Source of the DNA: an uncultured Bacteroides sp.
Lineage (GTDB): Bacteria; Bacteroidota; Bacteroidia; Bacteroidales; UBA932
NCBI GenBank assembly: GCA_900543205.1
Contig: UQQM01000002.1
Location: 43,028-107,027 of the forward strand
Reading direction: 5' to 3'
DNA length: 64,000 bases
In this document: positions 16,397 through 25,996 of the stretch, piece after piece
How the letters are laid out: each line of letters opens with the position of its first letter
How positions within the stretch are numbered: the first letter of the stretch is position 1
Notes under the pieces: model-generated
Database searches by the model: none
Told to the model about the DNA's origin: nothing
The model's input: the letters and a program-made list of their open reading frames with translations, nothing else
Translations under genes and position numbers: made by a program

Positions 16397-16993
16397 ATGA
16401 AAATGAGTGAGATAGGTACATTTATAAGAGGCAAACGATTTGTAAGGACAGACATTGTTAGTGATGGTGTTCCTTGCATTCATTATGGTGATATGTACAC
16501 ATATTACGGACTATATACAACTCAAAGTAAAGGGAGACTTAGAAGTGAGCTTGCCTCAAAAATGAGATATGCTCAAAAAAATGATGTAGTAATTGTTGCC
16601 GCAGGTGAAAATAAAGAAGACATTGGCATTGGGTTAGCTTGGATTGGAGATGAGCCTGCAGCGGTACATGATGCTTGTTTCATATTTAGGAGTGATTTGT
16701 ATCCTCAATATGTTTCGCACTATTTGCGCTCAGATTATTATCATAAGCAAATAGTTAAGTATGTTTCTGAAGGAAAGATATGTTCTATATCAGCAAAAGG
16801 TTTAGGTAATACCATTATTCCAGTTCCCCCTTATGAAGAACAAGTAAGAATAGCTACACTACTTAATAATTTTGATGCATTGGTGGGTGACCTTACCGAA
16901 GGTCTTCCAGCAGAAATGGCCGCAGTGCAGGAACAATACGAATATTATAGAAACAAATTACTATCATTTTCAAGAATCCAAATAAGCGCATAA
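16397..16993 (+). CDS. hsdS: HsdS specificity subunit, C-terminal half
   Basis: The 198-residue frame carries a second target-recognition domain starting [15 protein letters not shown] and a second conserved helical segment ([17 protein letters not shown]). It begins six bases after the stop of the first half. No ribosome-binding sequence is seen before its ATG, as expected for Bacteroidota. Fused through the poly-G run, both halves would give an HsdS of 398 residues. In the present phase it may be made separately by re-initiation. The two halves recognise the two parts of a bipartite DNA target; the target itself cannot be read from the sequence. Confidence 0.88.
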   Translation: MKMSEIGTFIRGKRFVRTDIVSDGVPCIHYGDMYTYYGLYTTQSKGRLRSELASKMRYAQKNDVVIVAAGENKEDIGIGLAWIGDEPAAVHDACFIFRSDLYPQYVSHYLRSDYYHKQIVKYVSEGKICSISAKGLGNTIIPVPPYEEQVRIATLLNNFDALVGDLTEGLPAEMAAVQEQYEYYRNKLLSFSRIQISA

Positions 16994-16994
16994 T

Positions 16995-18128
16995 ATGGGA
17001 CAAACATTAACTGAAATAGCACAGATTCTTCGTGATACCGATAAAAAAGCACAGTTAATCTATGCCTTTAACGGTGTGGGTAAGACTCGTCTGTCCCGTG
17101 CGTTCAAGGAGTTGGTTTCTCCAAAGGATCAAGATAACGAATCGGAGGAACACAAAATAAAGGTTTTGTATTATAATGCATTCACGGAGGATTTGTTCTA
17201 TTGGGATAATGACTTGGATGCAGACTCTGACAGGAAACTCAAAATACAGCCAAATGGTTTTACCAATTGGGTTCTCAGAGATCAGGGACAGGAAAGAAAT
17301 ATAGTAACTTATTTTCAGCATTACACTAGCAATAAATTAACGCCCCGTTTCAATGAAGAATATAACGAGATCACGTTTTCCATTGAAGGAGGAAATGCCG
17401 GAATAATAAACAACATCAAGATTTCAAGAGGCGAAGAGAGTTGCCTTATTTGGTGTGTGTTTTACAGTTTACTTACTTTGGTTGTAGATACATTAAATGA
17501 GCCAGAGCCGGCAAATCGTGATACTAACCAGTTTGATGAATTAGAATACGTGTTTATCGACGACCCGGTAAGTTCGTTAGATGAGAATCACTTAATAGAA
17601 TTAGCCGTAAATATTGCAGAATTAATAAGGAAAAGTGAGTCAGAAGTAAAGTTTATAATTACGACACATAATCCATTGTTTTATAATGTGCTGTATAATG
17701 AATTAAATAATGCAGACCAAGAAACTAAAGATAAAACAAAGAAATCGCTTAAAAAGTATTTAGAGAAATTAGATGATGGGACCTTCGTGCTTCATGATTC
17801 TAATGACTCTCCATTCTCCTATCATCTCTTTCTTTTGTCAGAACTAGAAAAAGCGATACAAACTGGCAATATAAAGAAATATCACTATAATTTTTTGCGT
17901 CAAATATTGGAGAAGACCTCTACATTTCTTGGATATAAAAAATGGAGAGAATTATTGACTTTGTTACCGGATGATGCGCATGAAGCATATTACAATCGTA
18001 TAATAAACTTATGTAGCCACGGTAAACATTCTGGTGAAGAAACTTCTATGTTAGATGATAACGACAAGAGAGTAATAGGCTATCTTGTACGAGAGATAAA
18101 AAATATCTATCATTTTAAAAACGAATAA
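16995..18128 (+). CDS. PrrC-like ABC ATPase, candidate anticodon nuclease
   Basis: The 377-residue protein has ABC-type ATPase motifs: Walker A AFNGVGKT (24-31), signature ISRGEES (about 144), Walker B with D-loop [12 protein letters not shown] (about 186) and an H-loop TTHNP (about 223). It lies between hsdS and hsdR, the place of prrC in the E. coli prr locus, and has nearly the length of PrrC (396). Its C terminus shows R302-x3-E306 and H342, similar in order and spacing to the PrrC triad R320, E324, H356; R335-x6-H342 also fits the HEPN pattern Rx4-6H. PrrC cleaves tRNA-Lys when the restriction enzyme is disabled by phage. Nuclease activity here is inference; it could instead be a plain AAA accessory protein. 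Confidence 0.72.
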   Translation: MGQTLTEIAQILRDTDKKAQLIYAFNGVGKTRLSRAFKELVSPKDQDNESEEHKIKVLYYNAFTEDLFYWDNDLDADSDRKLKIQPNGFTNWVLRDQGQERNIVTYFQHYTSNKLTPRFNEEYNEITFSIEGGNAGIINNIKISRGEESCLIWCVFYSLLTLVVDTLNEPEPANRDTNQFDELEYVFIDDPVSSLDENHLIELAVNIAELIRKSESEVKFIITTHNPLFYNVLYNELNNADQETKDKTKKSLKKYLEKLDDGTFVLHDSNDSPFSYHLFLLSELEKAIQTGNIKKYHYNFLRQILEKTSTFLGYKKWRELLTLLPDDAHEAYYNRIINLCSHGKHSGEETSMLDDNDKRVIGYLVREIKNIYHFKNE

Positions 18129-18136
18129 TCGTAATA

Positions 18137-21100
18137 ATGGCACAATATAATACCATAGCAGAATCGAACAACTTCATCGTACTTGACGACTATACCAAGT
18201 ATAATGAACTTCATGAACCTTCGGTGGCTTATCAGTCGGAAGCAAGCCTTGAACACGAATTTGTCCAAGATTTAGTGAATCAGGGCTATGAATATTGCCC
18301 GGATATATCAACTCCCGATGCATTGCTGGCCAATGCCCGTATGCAAATTCAGGAACTCAATGATGTGGAGTTCTCCGACAAAGAATGGCTACGATTTGTG
18401 GAAGAATATCTGGACAAGTCGGGAGACACCCTGATAGACAAGACCCGCAAGATTCACGATAACCACATTTATGATTTTGTTTTTGATGATGGACATATTA
18501 AAAACATCTATATTGCAGACAAACAAAACATTGCCCATAACAAGGTGCAAGTAATCAACCAGTTTGAGCAAACCGGAACACAAGCCAACCGTTATGATGT
18601 TACTATTCTGGTCAATGGTTTGCCATTGGTACATGTTGAATTAAAAAAACGAGGTGTTGCCATCCGTGAAGCATTCAATCAGGTTCACCGTTATTCCAAA
18701 GAAAGTTTCAATAGTGACAATTCACTTTTCAAGTATATTCAAGTGTTTGTCATTTCAAATGGTACGGACAGCCGTTATTTTGCCAATACGGTTGAGCGCA
18801 ACAAAAACAGCTTTGACTTTACCATGAACTGGGCAAATGCGAAGAATACCGTGATAAAGGATCTCAAAGACTTTACGGAGACTTTTTTCCAAAAGAACAC
18901 TTTGCTCAATGTCATTTTCTCCTATTCTGTATTTGACACCAACAACACTTTGCTTGTAATGCGCCCGTATCAGATTGCTGCGACAGAGCGTATATTATGG
19001 AAAATCAGAAGCGCATACCAAGCAAAAAAATGGTCTACAACCGAAGGTGGCGGATATGTATGGCATACCACAGGCTCGGGGAAAACGCTTACCAGTTTCA
19101 AGGCTGCACGGTTGGCGACCCAACTGGACTTTATCGACAAAGTCTTCTTTGTCGTTGACCGCAAGGATCTTGACTATCAGACAATGAAAGAGTATCAGCG
19201 GTTCTCTCCGGATAGTGTCAACGGGTCTGAAAGCACGGCCGGCCTGAAACGGAATATAGAGAAGGATGACAACAGGATTATCGTTACAACAATTCAGAAA
19301 CTGAATAATTTGATGAAAAGTGAAGACAATTTGCCTGTTTATCAGAAGCAGGTTGTTTTCATTTTTGATGAGTGCCATCGCTCCCAATTCGGAGAAGCGC
19401 AAAAACAATTAAGGAAAAAGTTCAAAAAGTATTATCAGTTTGGTTTTACAGGAACCCCCATATTCCCGGAAAATGCTTATGGTTCGGAAACAACGGCGAG
19501 CGTGTTCGGCAGGGAATTGCATTCATACGTGATAACGGATGCCATCCGTGATGAAAAAGTATTGAAATTCAAGGTTGACTATAACAATGTAAGACCCCGT
19601 TTCAGGAATATAGAAACAGAACTTGACGAGCAGAAGTTAAGTGCCGCAGAAAACAAACTGGCCTTGCTTCATCCCGCCCGCATAAATGAGATTTCGCAAT
19701 ATATTCTGCACAACTTCAGAATCAAGACCCATCGAAACCAAAGTGACAGCAAAGGCTTCAATGCCATGTTTGCTGTCAGTAGTGTGGACGCAGCCAAATG
19801 CTACTATGAAGAATTGAACCGATTGCAGAAAGATTCGGAAAAGCCTTTGAAAATAGCTACCATATTTTCTTTCGCCGCCAACGAAGAGCAAAGCGCAATA
19901 GGTGAAATACCTGATGAGAACTTCGAGCCGTCGGCAATGGACCTAAGTGCAAAAGAATTTCTGGCAAAAGCCATTGACGATTATAATACTCTGTTTGGAA
20001 CAAGTTATGGCATTGACGGGAAAGAGTTTCAAAACTATTACAGAGACCTTGCCAAAAGAGTAAAAAATAAAGAGGTGGATCTTATAATCGTTGTAGGCAT
20101 GTTCCTGACCGGATTTGATGCCCCGACTTTGAATACGCTGTTTGTAGACAAGAACTTGCGCTATCACGGATTGATACAGGCATTTTCCCGTACCAACCGA
20201 ATTTATGATGCGACTAAGACATTTGGCAATATTGTGACTTTCAGAGACCTCGAAAAACATACGATTGATGCCATAAAATTATTCGGCGATGATAATACTG
20301 CAAATGTAGTGCTCGAAAAAAGCTACAGGGAATATTTGGAAGGCTTTAAAGACATTGCATCTGGTGAGGCTCGGAGAGGATATATTGAAATTGTAAAAGA
20401 ACTGGCTGATAAATTTCCTGATACAGACAAAATCGTTACAGAACAGGGTAAAAAGGAATTTGTCAGACTGTTTGGTGAGTATCTGCGGGTGGAAAACGTA
20501 TTGCAGAATTTTGATGAGTTTACGGCACTCAAAGCCTTTCAGACAATAGACACGGATAATCCGGATGCAATCGAAACATTTAAAAACAATTATTTTGTCA
20601 CCGATGACGATATTGCAAAAATGCAGAAATTGCAAATGCCGTCTGATAGGATCATTCAGAATTACAAATCGACTTATAACGATATACGGGATTGGTTAAG
20701 ACGGGAAAAAGAGGGAAAGAAGCCGGAAAAATCAAGGATAGACTGGGATGATGTCATTTTCGAAATAGACTTGCTTAAATCGCAGGAGATAAACCTTGAT
20801 TATATTCTTGAGCTGATTTTCGAAAATAACAAAAAGATGGCGGACAAATCTTCATTGATAGAAGAAATCCGCAGGGTTATCCGGTCAAGTGTTGGCAACA
20901 GAGCCAAAGAAAGCCTGATAGTTGATTTTATCAATGATGCTAATCTCGATGCCATTTCTGATAGGACTGAAATTATAAAAGCATTCTTTGAGTATGCGCA
21001 AACGAAGCAAAAGAAGGAAGCATCGGATTTGATAACAAGTGAAAATCTGAATGAAAGGGAAGCCAAGCATTATCTGGAAGTTTCTTTAAGACGTGAATAC

Positions 21101-21244
21101 GCCAGTGAGAATGGAACAGACTTTAATAACATCCTGCCAAAAATGAGTCCGCTAAACCCCTTATACCTGACTAAAAAACATAAGGTATTTGAAAAGATCG
21201 CCGCTTTTGTCGAAAAGTTTAAAGGTGTTGGTGGGCAACTATAA
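18137..21244 (+). CDS. hsdR: Type I restriction endonuclease subunit HsdR
   Basis: The 1035-residue protein has the normal HsdR layout. The N-terminal nuclease domain has [11 protein letters not shown]...HVELKKRG (Asp about 152, E-x-K about 167-169). The superfamily 2 translocase domain has Walker A HTTGSGKT (about 308-315), the DECH box FDECHRSQ (about 411), GFTGTPIF and motif [13 protein letters not shown] helical C-terminal domain docks to HsdM2S. It cuts unmethylated foreign DNA after ATP-driven translocation. It follows the PrrC-like gene by 8 nt. The sequence is closest in style to EcoR124I (type IC). No truncation is seen. Confidence 0.95.
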   Translation: MAQYNTIAESNNFIVLDDYTKYNELHEPSVAYQSEASLEHEFVQDLVNQGYEYCPDISTPDALLANARMQIQELNDVEFSDKEWLRFVEEYLDKSGDTLIDKTRKIHDNHIYDFVFDDGHIKNIYIADKQNIAHNKVQVINQFEQTGTQANRYDVTILVNGLPLVHVELKKRGVAIREAFNQVHRYSKESFNSDNSLFKYIQVFVISNGTDSRYFANTVERNKNSFDFTMNWANAKNTVIKDLKDFTETFFQKNTLLNVIFSYSVFDTNNTLLVMRPYQIAATERILWKIRSAYQAKKWSTTEGGGYVWHTTGSGKTLTSFKAARLATQLDFIDKVFFVVDRKDLDYQTMKEYQRFSPDSVNGSESTAGLKRNIEKDDNRIIVTTIQKLNNLMKSEDNLPVYQKQVVFIFDECHRSQFGEAQKQLRKKFKKYYQFGFTGTPIFPENAYGSETTASVFGRELHSYVITDAIRDEKVLKFKVDYNNVRPRFRNIETELDEQKLSAAENKLALLHPARINEISQYILHNFRIKTHRNQSDSKGFNAMFAVSSVDAAKCYYEELNRLQKDSEKPLKIATIFSFAANEEQSAIGEIPDENFEPSAMDLSAKEFLAKAIDDYNTLFGTSYGIDGKEFQNYYRDLAKRVKNKEVDLIIVVGMFLTGFDAPTLNTLFVDKNLRYHGLIQAFSRTNRIYDATKTFGNIVTFRDLEKHTIDAIKLFGDDNTANVVLEKSYREYLEGFKDIASGEARRGYIEIVKELADKFPDTDKIVTEQGKKEFVRLFGEYLRVENVLQNFDEFTALKAFQTIDTDNPDAIETFKNNYFVTDDDIAKMQKLQMPSDRIIQNYKSTYNDIRDWLRREKEGKKPEKSRIDWDDVIFEIDLLKSQEINLDYILELIFENNKKMADKSSLIEEIRRVIRSSVGNRAKESLIVDFINDANLDAISDRTEIIKAFFEYAQTKQKKEASDLITSENLNEREAKHYLEVSLRREYASENGTDFNNILPKMSPLNPLYLTKKHKVFEKIAAFVEKFKGVGGQL

Positions 21245-21255
21245 TTTTTATTGAT

Positions 21256-22236
21256 ATGACAAATGCTTCTGTTTTAAATTGGAATACAATTGAACTTCAT
21301 TATTGGTTTAATGATGAAAGTCATACCATGAATGCAATTGTACTCAACAAATGCGAATATGAATTTTTAGGTATTGCAAAAGAAATAGCGCAAACATTAA
21401 AAGTTGATCTTGAAATTGAGACAGAGCCGCTTGGTGAAGGTGGTTTACGTAGTTGGTTCAAATTCAAAGCAAAAAATAAGGATGCGATTAAAGTAGGTGT
21501 TATTCTATATATCATTACGAATCTTTTAGGCACACCTCTGACAACAGCTATTGATGAGTTGACTCGTATGGCTATTCAATCTGTATTTGAACGTGAAGAA
21601 ATTAGACAATTGAAAGAACAAAAGAAAATAGCAGAGTTAAAACTGGATATAGCAAGAATAGAAGCAGAAACAGAACAATTAAGCAGAAATATTGATGAAA
21701 ATAAGGTTAAGAAAAAACGTTCCAACTATTATGAACATATAAGTTCTTATGATAAGATTACAAAGGTATCGGTTAGTATTATTGATAGTGCAAAGAGGTG
21801 TGTTTATTGGAAGAAAGAGATAATGAAATCTGATTTTCCTAATTATATTATGACCTCTGATGAACTTGAACCCGAAAACGATGAAAATGCTGTAATTGAA
21901 ATAATTTCTCCTGTATTGAAAAAAGGGAAGTATAAATGGTCTGGAATTTATCATGATGAGGTAATCCAGTTTACCATGAAATCCAATGAATTTAAAACAC
22001 TGGTTCAAACGGGACAAATACTTTTTAAGAATGGTTCTTCAATAAACTGTCATTTAATCACTCGTAAGAAAATTAATGCTGAAGGCGAAGTTAAAATAAC
22101 TGGATACGAAGTCGTTCTTGTGAATTATTATTTTGAAAATGACAAACCTATAGAAACGCCTGAAGGGAGACGAAATCGACAAATTAAAGAAGCAGAAAAA
22201 ATGCAATTGACATTATTTGATTATGATAACGATTGA
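21256..22236 (+). CDS. Unknown coiled-coil protein in the restriction operon
   Basis: I do not recognise this 326-residue protein. Residues 1-75 form a compact domain (NWNTIELHYWFNDESHTM, then EIETEPLGEGGLRSW). Residues about 77-97 are hydrophobic (AIKVGVILYIITNLLGTPL) and may be a membrane segment or a buried helix. Residues 110-155 are a charged coiled coil (REEIRQLKEQKKIAEL). The C-terminal half (about 160-326) is strand-rich and ends in KMQLTLFDYDND. It starts 11 nt after hsdR and overlaps the next gene, so it belongs to the operon. Association with a membrane and a role in defence are inference from position. Confidence 0.7.
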   Translation: MTNASVLNWNTIELHYWFNDESHTMNAIVLNKCEYEFLGIAKEIAQTLKVDLEIETEPLGEGGLRSWFKFKAKNKDAIKVGVILYIITNLLGTPLTTAIDELTRMAIQSVFEREEIRQLKEQKKIAELKLDIARIEAETEQLSRNIDENKVKKKRSNYYEHISSYDKITKVSVSIIDSAKRCVYWKKEIMKSDFPNYIMTSDELEPENDENAVIEIISPVLKKGKYKWSGIYHDEVIQFTMKSNEFKTLVQTGQILFKNGSSINCHLITRKKINAEGEVKITGYEVVLVNYYFENDKPIETPEGRRNRQIKEAEKMQLTLFDYDND

Positions 22237-23728
22237 AGATATAAAGAAATTGATAGCCAAGGATGAAACTCGGACTTTGGAATTAAAGAAAACGACAGGC
22301 GAACTCTATAAGGGTATGGAAACAGCTTGTGCATTTCTGAATTCCGATGGGGGCTGGCTGATGTTTGGCATTGCTCCGTCTTTGAAGATTATTGGGCAAA
22401 ATGTTACCGATAATACAAGGCAGGAGGTGGCAAATGCTATCCGTAAGATTGAACCGGCAATAGATGTGGAAGTGGAATATATAGAGTTACCCGATAAACC
22501 GGATAATTATGTTATTGCCATCTACTTCGATTCCAATAATTTCAAGAATGGACCGTATTCGTTTGATGGTAGAGCTTTCTATAAAGTGGAAAGTACGACT
22601 GCGTTGATGCCAAGACAGATGTATGAGGAACGTCTGAGAATCAGCAATCCTCAGCGATTCAGTTGGGAAAATACGCCCAATTCAGAAATAACCGTTGATG
22701 ATATTGATACAGAACTCTTATATCAAACACTGCATGACGGAATAGGATCAAGGCGTATTCATGCTTCGGCAATGACATTGCAAGACCCAATGAAGATTAT
22801 GCTTAAACTCGGAGTTGCAAGAAAGGATGGTATGATATTGAATGCTGCAAATGTATTGTTCGGTAAAGAGCCTTCTTTATTACACCCTCAGTGTAAAATC
22901 CGTTTAGCTCGCTTTGAAGGAACGGACAAAAGAGTATTTCGTGACCAGACGGTTTGTGAAGGAAATTTGTTTGAACAGTATGATGCTGTTATGGATTTCT
23001 GTTTAAAGCATTTGAACCTATCTGGCAGAATGGATAGTAAATTCAGACAAGATACACTTACTGTGCCTTATGAAGCTATAAAGGAAGCTACAATCAACAT
23101 GCTATGCCATCGTTCTTGGAATGCTGAAAATACGACTCCAAGTCTGGCTATTTACGACGACCGCATTGTATTTCAGAATCCTGGATCATTTCCTCTGGGT
23201 ATGACATGGCAGGACTTTGTGAATGAGCATATTGGTTCTTTACCAGCCAACCCCACTATAGCAAATGTATTCTATCGGCGTGGCACGATGGAGGCTTGGG
23301 GACGAGGTATAGGTCTTATTATGGAAAGCTGTAGAGAGCAGGTACTTCCAACACCGGAGATAAAAGTTGTTCCACCATTTGTGAACCTTACAATATGGTT
23401 TAATTACTCACTAGCTGGAGGTGTAAAAGCATCTGCACCCCAAGTGAAAGTTCCATACACCCCAAGTCACACCCCAAGTGATGATGATTTCACCTCAAGT
23501 CACAACGAAATACATAATCAGGCGAATATCATTACACCCCAAGATAAGGTGTTTGAATTTTGTAAATCACCGAAGAGTATCGTTGAAATAGCCGAAATGC
23601 TTGGAGTGAATGATAGAAGATGGGTACGAAAGAAATATATTGCTCCCTATATCGGCACAAAACTGCAAATGACCATTCCTGATAAGCCCAATAGCCAAAA
23701 CCAGAAGTATGTAATTATCAAAGATTGA
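22223..23728 (+). CDS. AlbA_2 (Schlafen AAA_4) domain ATP-binding protein
   Basis: The protein has 501 residues from the ATG at 22223; a TTG six bases earlier is possible. Residues 5-125 form an AlbA_2 domain (ETRTLELKKTTGELYKGMET, ACAFLNSDGGWLMFGI). About 255-345 resembles a GHKL-type HATPase_c_4 domain (EAIKEATINMLCHRSW, DDRIVFQNPGSFP). A low-complexity linker rich in TPQ/TPS follows, then a C-terminal winged helix (SPKSIVEIAEMLGVNDRRWV). Such COG2865 proteins are found as regulators and, often, beside restriction systems. It overlaps the preceding gene by 14 bp and is the last gene of the island. Confidence 0.82.
   Translation: MITIEDIKKLIAKDETRTLELKKTTGELYKGMETACAFLNSDGGWLMFGIAPSLKIIGQNVTDNTRQEVANAIRKIEPAIDVEVEYIELPDKPDNYVIAIYFDSNNFKNGPYSFDGRAFYKVESTTALMPRQMYEERLRISNPQRFSWENTPNSEITVDDIDTELLYQTLHDGIGSRRIHASAMTLQDPMKIMLKLGVARKDGMILNAANVLFGKEPSLLHPQCKIRLARFEGTDKRVFRDQTVCEGNLFEQYDAVMDFCLKHLNLSGRMDSKFRQDTLTVPYEAIKEATINMLCHRSWNAENTTPSLAIYDDRIVFQNPGSFPLGMTWQDFVNEHIGSLPANPTIANVFYRRGTMEAWGRGIGLIMESCREQVLPTPEIKVVPPFVNLTIWFNYSLAGGVKASAPQVKVPYTPSHTPSDDDFTSSHNEIHNQANIITPQDKVFEFCKSPKSIVEIAEMLGVNDRRWVRKKYIAPYIGTKLQMTIPDKPNSQNQKYVIIKD
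23436..23544 (+). repeat. Degenerate CACCCCAAGT repeats in the AlbA_2 gene
   Basis: CACCCCAAGT occurs at 23436-23445, 23458-23467 and 23470-23479, with variants at 23491-23500 and 23535-23544. Where read in frame they encode TPQ/TPS steps in the linker. Confidence 0.6.
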
Positions 23729-23994
23729 TATGGAAGTAGCCAAAGTCTTTGCCCATCCAAAGATTTTGGTTACTTTTGCTGTTGAGTTATTTGACAGTCA
23801 AACATAGCGAAACGTTGAAAATTGCACGGTATCTTAGTCGTTACCTCCATTTCTCGAATAGTCCGCTAAAAGTTTATTCTTCAATTGGTTAAGTCAAACT
23901 GTTGAAAATCTAAAATAAACTGCAAACCGAGAGCAGTGCTGAACTTGTTCAGGCAATGCCGAGGCGCAGCGTGATTGTAAACGAAGTTTAAAAT
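23729..23994. other. 266-bp intergenic region at the right end of the island
   Basis: AT-rich with short palindromes: TTTGAC/GTCAAA around 23790-23803, CTGAAC/GTTCAG around 23939-23952 and TAAAC/GTTTA just before mazG. GC-rich core sequence resumes at about 23.99 kb. No duplicate of the left end was recognised. Confidence 0.45.
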
Positions 23995-24786
23995 ATGCAT
24001 ACGAAAGAAGAAAAACTGTCGGCATTCGGCCGGCTTCTCGATGTGATGGACGAATTGCGCGAGCACTGCCCCTGGAATGCCGCGCAGACCATGGAGTCGA
24101 TACGGCCGATGACCGAGGAGGAGGTATATGAGCTCAGCGACGCGATAGTCCGCCGCGACGACCACGACATCTGCAAGGAAATCGGCGACCTGCTGTATCA
24201 TCTGGTGTTCTACGCGAGAATCGCCCAGGAGCGCGGCGCGTTCGACATAGCCGACTCCCTGGACGCCGAGTGCGAGAAGATGATCTTCCGCCATCCCCAC
24301 GTGTTCGGGGACGAGAAGGACAGGAAGATGACGGCCAAGGAGATAGCCGACACCTGGGAGCTCGTCAAGGCGAAGGAGAAGGACGGCAACAAGACCGTGA
24401 TGGCGGGAATCCCCGATGCGATGCCGGCAGTGCTCAAGGCCATGTCGATGCAGGAGAAGGCCCGGGGCTGCGGATTCGACTGGGAGAGGCGCGAGGACGT
24501 GTGGGCCAAGGTGGAAGAGGAGTTCGGAGAGGTCAGGGAGGCCTGCGCGGAAAAGGACGGAGACCATGTGGAGGAGGAGTTCGGCGACCTGCTGTTCGCG
24601 GTGATCAATGCCGCCAGGCTCTACGGGGTCGATCCCGAGAAGGCCCTGGGACGGACATGCGGCAAGTTCCGCAGGCGCTTCGACTACGTGGAGACCGCCG
24701 CCAGGTCGGCCGGCCGCGGGCTGGCGGACATGAGCCTCGCCGAGATGGACGCCCTCTGGGACGAGGCCAAGTCCAGGGGGCTGTAG
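23995..24786 (+). CDS. mazG: Nucleoside triphosphate pyrophosphohydrolase MazG
   Basis: The 263-residue protein has the two tandem MazG domains of the long form. Repeat 1 has EEEVYELSDAI (41-51) and KEIGDLLYHLVFYARI (61-76). Repeat 2 has WAKVEEEFGEVREA and EEEFGDLLFAVINAARL at about 175-220. The E-E-x-x-E and E/K-x-x-D sets bind Mg2+. MazG hydrolyses non-canonical and canonical NTPs to NMP and PPi, housecleaning the nucleotide pool. It is the first gene after the island and is GC-rich like the core. The ATG at 23995 is the only good start. Confidence 0.93.
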   Translation: MHTKEEKLSAFGRLLDVMDELREHCPWNAAQTMESIRPMTEEEVYELSDAIVRRDDHDICKEIGDLLYHLVFYARIAQERGAFDIADSLDAECEKMIFRHPHVFGDEKDRKMTAKEIADTWELVKAKEKDGNKTVMAGIPDAMPAVLKAMSMQEKARGCGFDWERREDVWAKVEEEFGEVREACAEKDGDHVEEEFGDLLFAVINAARLYGVDPEKALGRTCGKFRRRFDYVETAARSAGRGLADMSLAEMDALWDEAKSRGL

Positions 24787-24838
24787 CTTTTTGCCTCCGC
24801 CGGGCGAAGAATTTTTTTGAAAAGAGCCGAACTGCACC

Positions 24839-24846
24839 TAAATTTG
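24839..24846 (+). promoter_or_regulatory. -7 promoter element before the GNAT-like gene
   Basis: TAAATTTG, 22 nt before the ATG at 24869. It rules out the upstream TTG at 24851 as a likely start. Confidence 0.6.
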
Positions 24847-24868
24847 CAGGTTGTGCAAAACTGAAACC

Positions 24869-25993
24869 ATGGCAGAATATAGAATAGTAGAGGTACTTGA
24901 CAGGCGCGGACTGCGCAAGTTCATAAAGTTCCCGGATGAGCTGTACCGGAATTGTCCCCAGTACGTGCCCGCCCTGCATTCCGACCAGAAGAAGTCCCTG
25001 ACGAAGTGCGCGTCGCTTTCATATTGCAGCCGCAAGCTCTGGCTCGCGCTCGATTCCGGCGGCAAGGTGGTAGGACGCATCTGCGGCATGATCAACCCCC
25101 GCTACAACGAGCGTTTTTCGAAGAAGCGCGCCCGATTCGGCTGGTTCGACTGCATAGACGATTTCGAGGTTGCCGAACTTCTGATCGGAACGGCTGAAAA
25201 ATGGGCGAAGGCTCAGGGCATGACAGAAATCCACGGACCGCTCTATTACAACACCCTGGGAAAGCAGGGCATGCTGGTAGAGGGCTACGAGAACATCCCT
25301 CCCTTCAACTGCATCTACAACTATCCCTACTACAACGACTTCGTGACCCGTCTGGGCTTTGTGAAGGAGTGCGACTGGGTGCAGTACAAGATGGTCGCGG
25401 ACCACGGGGTGCCCGACAAGACCCGCAGGGTGGCGAAAATCGTGCAGGAGCGCTACAACCTGCATTTCGGAAGCATAGACAAGCTCAAGAAGGATCCCGA
25501 ACAGGTCAGGAAGTTCTTCAAGATGTACAACGACAGCTTCTCCGAAGTGGTCTACAACTTCATCCCCTTCACCAAGGAGGAGATAGACGAGGAGGCGAAG
25601 TCGGTGATGTCCTTCATCTCCGACAAGGCCAGCTGCCTGCTGATGGACGAAAACGACGAGCTGGTGGCCTTCGGAATTTCCTTCCCCAGCATCTCCAAGG
25701 CTCTGCAGAAGGCCAAAGGGCACCTGTTCCCCTTCGGCTGGATACACCTGCTGCGTGCGCTGAACAACTACGAGACCACCGACCTCATGCTGAACGGCGC
25801 CGTACCCGAATGGCAGCACAAGGGCGTGTCGGCGGTCTATTATCTTGAAATGGCCGACAAGTCCAAGAAGATAGGCAGCAAGTGGGCGATTTCGAACCCC
25901 CAGATAGAGTCCAACAGCGCGGTGAACATCTGGAGCAGCTATGAGCACGAACTCTACATGAGGCGCCGCTGCTACATCAAAACAATAGAATAA
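24869..25993 (+). CDS. GNAT-fold acyltransferase-like protein
   Basis: The 374-residue protein is widespread in Bacteroidota as an unnamed N-acetyltransferase. It starts AEYRIVEVLDRRGLRKFIKF and has a GRICGMINPRYNE segment (about 66-78) and a C-terminal half with PEWQHKGVSAVYYLEMA, which resembles the acetyl-CoA-binding region of GNAT proteins (Q/R-x-x-G-x-G/A), although the motif is weak. No membrane segment or signal peptide is seen. It is followed after 3 nt by prfA, so the two are co-transcribed. The substrate is unknown; a fatty-acyl or amino-acyl transfer role cannot be excluded. Confidence 0.72.
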   Translation: MAEYRIVEVLDRRGLRKFIKFPDELYRNCPQYVPALHSDQKKSLTKCASLSYCSRKLWLALDSGGKVVGRICGMINPRYNERFSKKRARFGWFDCIDDFEVAELLIGTAEKWAKAQGMTEIHGPLYYNTLGKQGMLVEGYENIPPFNCIYNYPYYNDFVTRLGFVKECDWVQYKMVADHGVPDKTRRVAKIVQERYNLHFGSIDKLKKDPEQVRKFFKMYNDSFSEVVYNFIPFTKEEIDEEAKSVMSFISDKASCLLMDENDELVAFGISFPSISKALQKAKGHLFPFGWIHLLRALNNYETTDLMLNGAVPEWQHKGVSAVYYLEMADKSKKIGSKWAISNPQIESNSAVNIWSSYEHELYMRRRCYIKTIE

Positions 25994-25996
25994 AAT

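Noticed and set aside
11956..16993. Inversion of hsdS segments by the nearby recombinase
   Set aside because: Both hsdS halves lie on the same strand, no inverted repeats shared between them and no silent hsdS copy was found in the window.
11646..23994. attL/attR direct repeats of the island
   Set aside because: Only short AT-rich matches such as AAATAAAC were seen, too short to support attachment sites.
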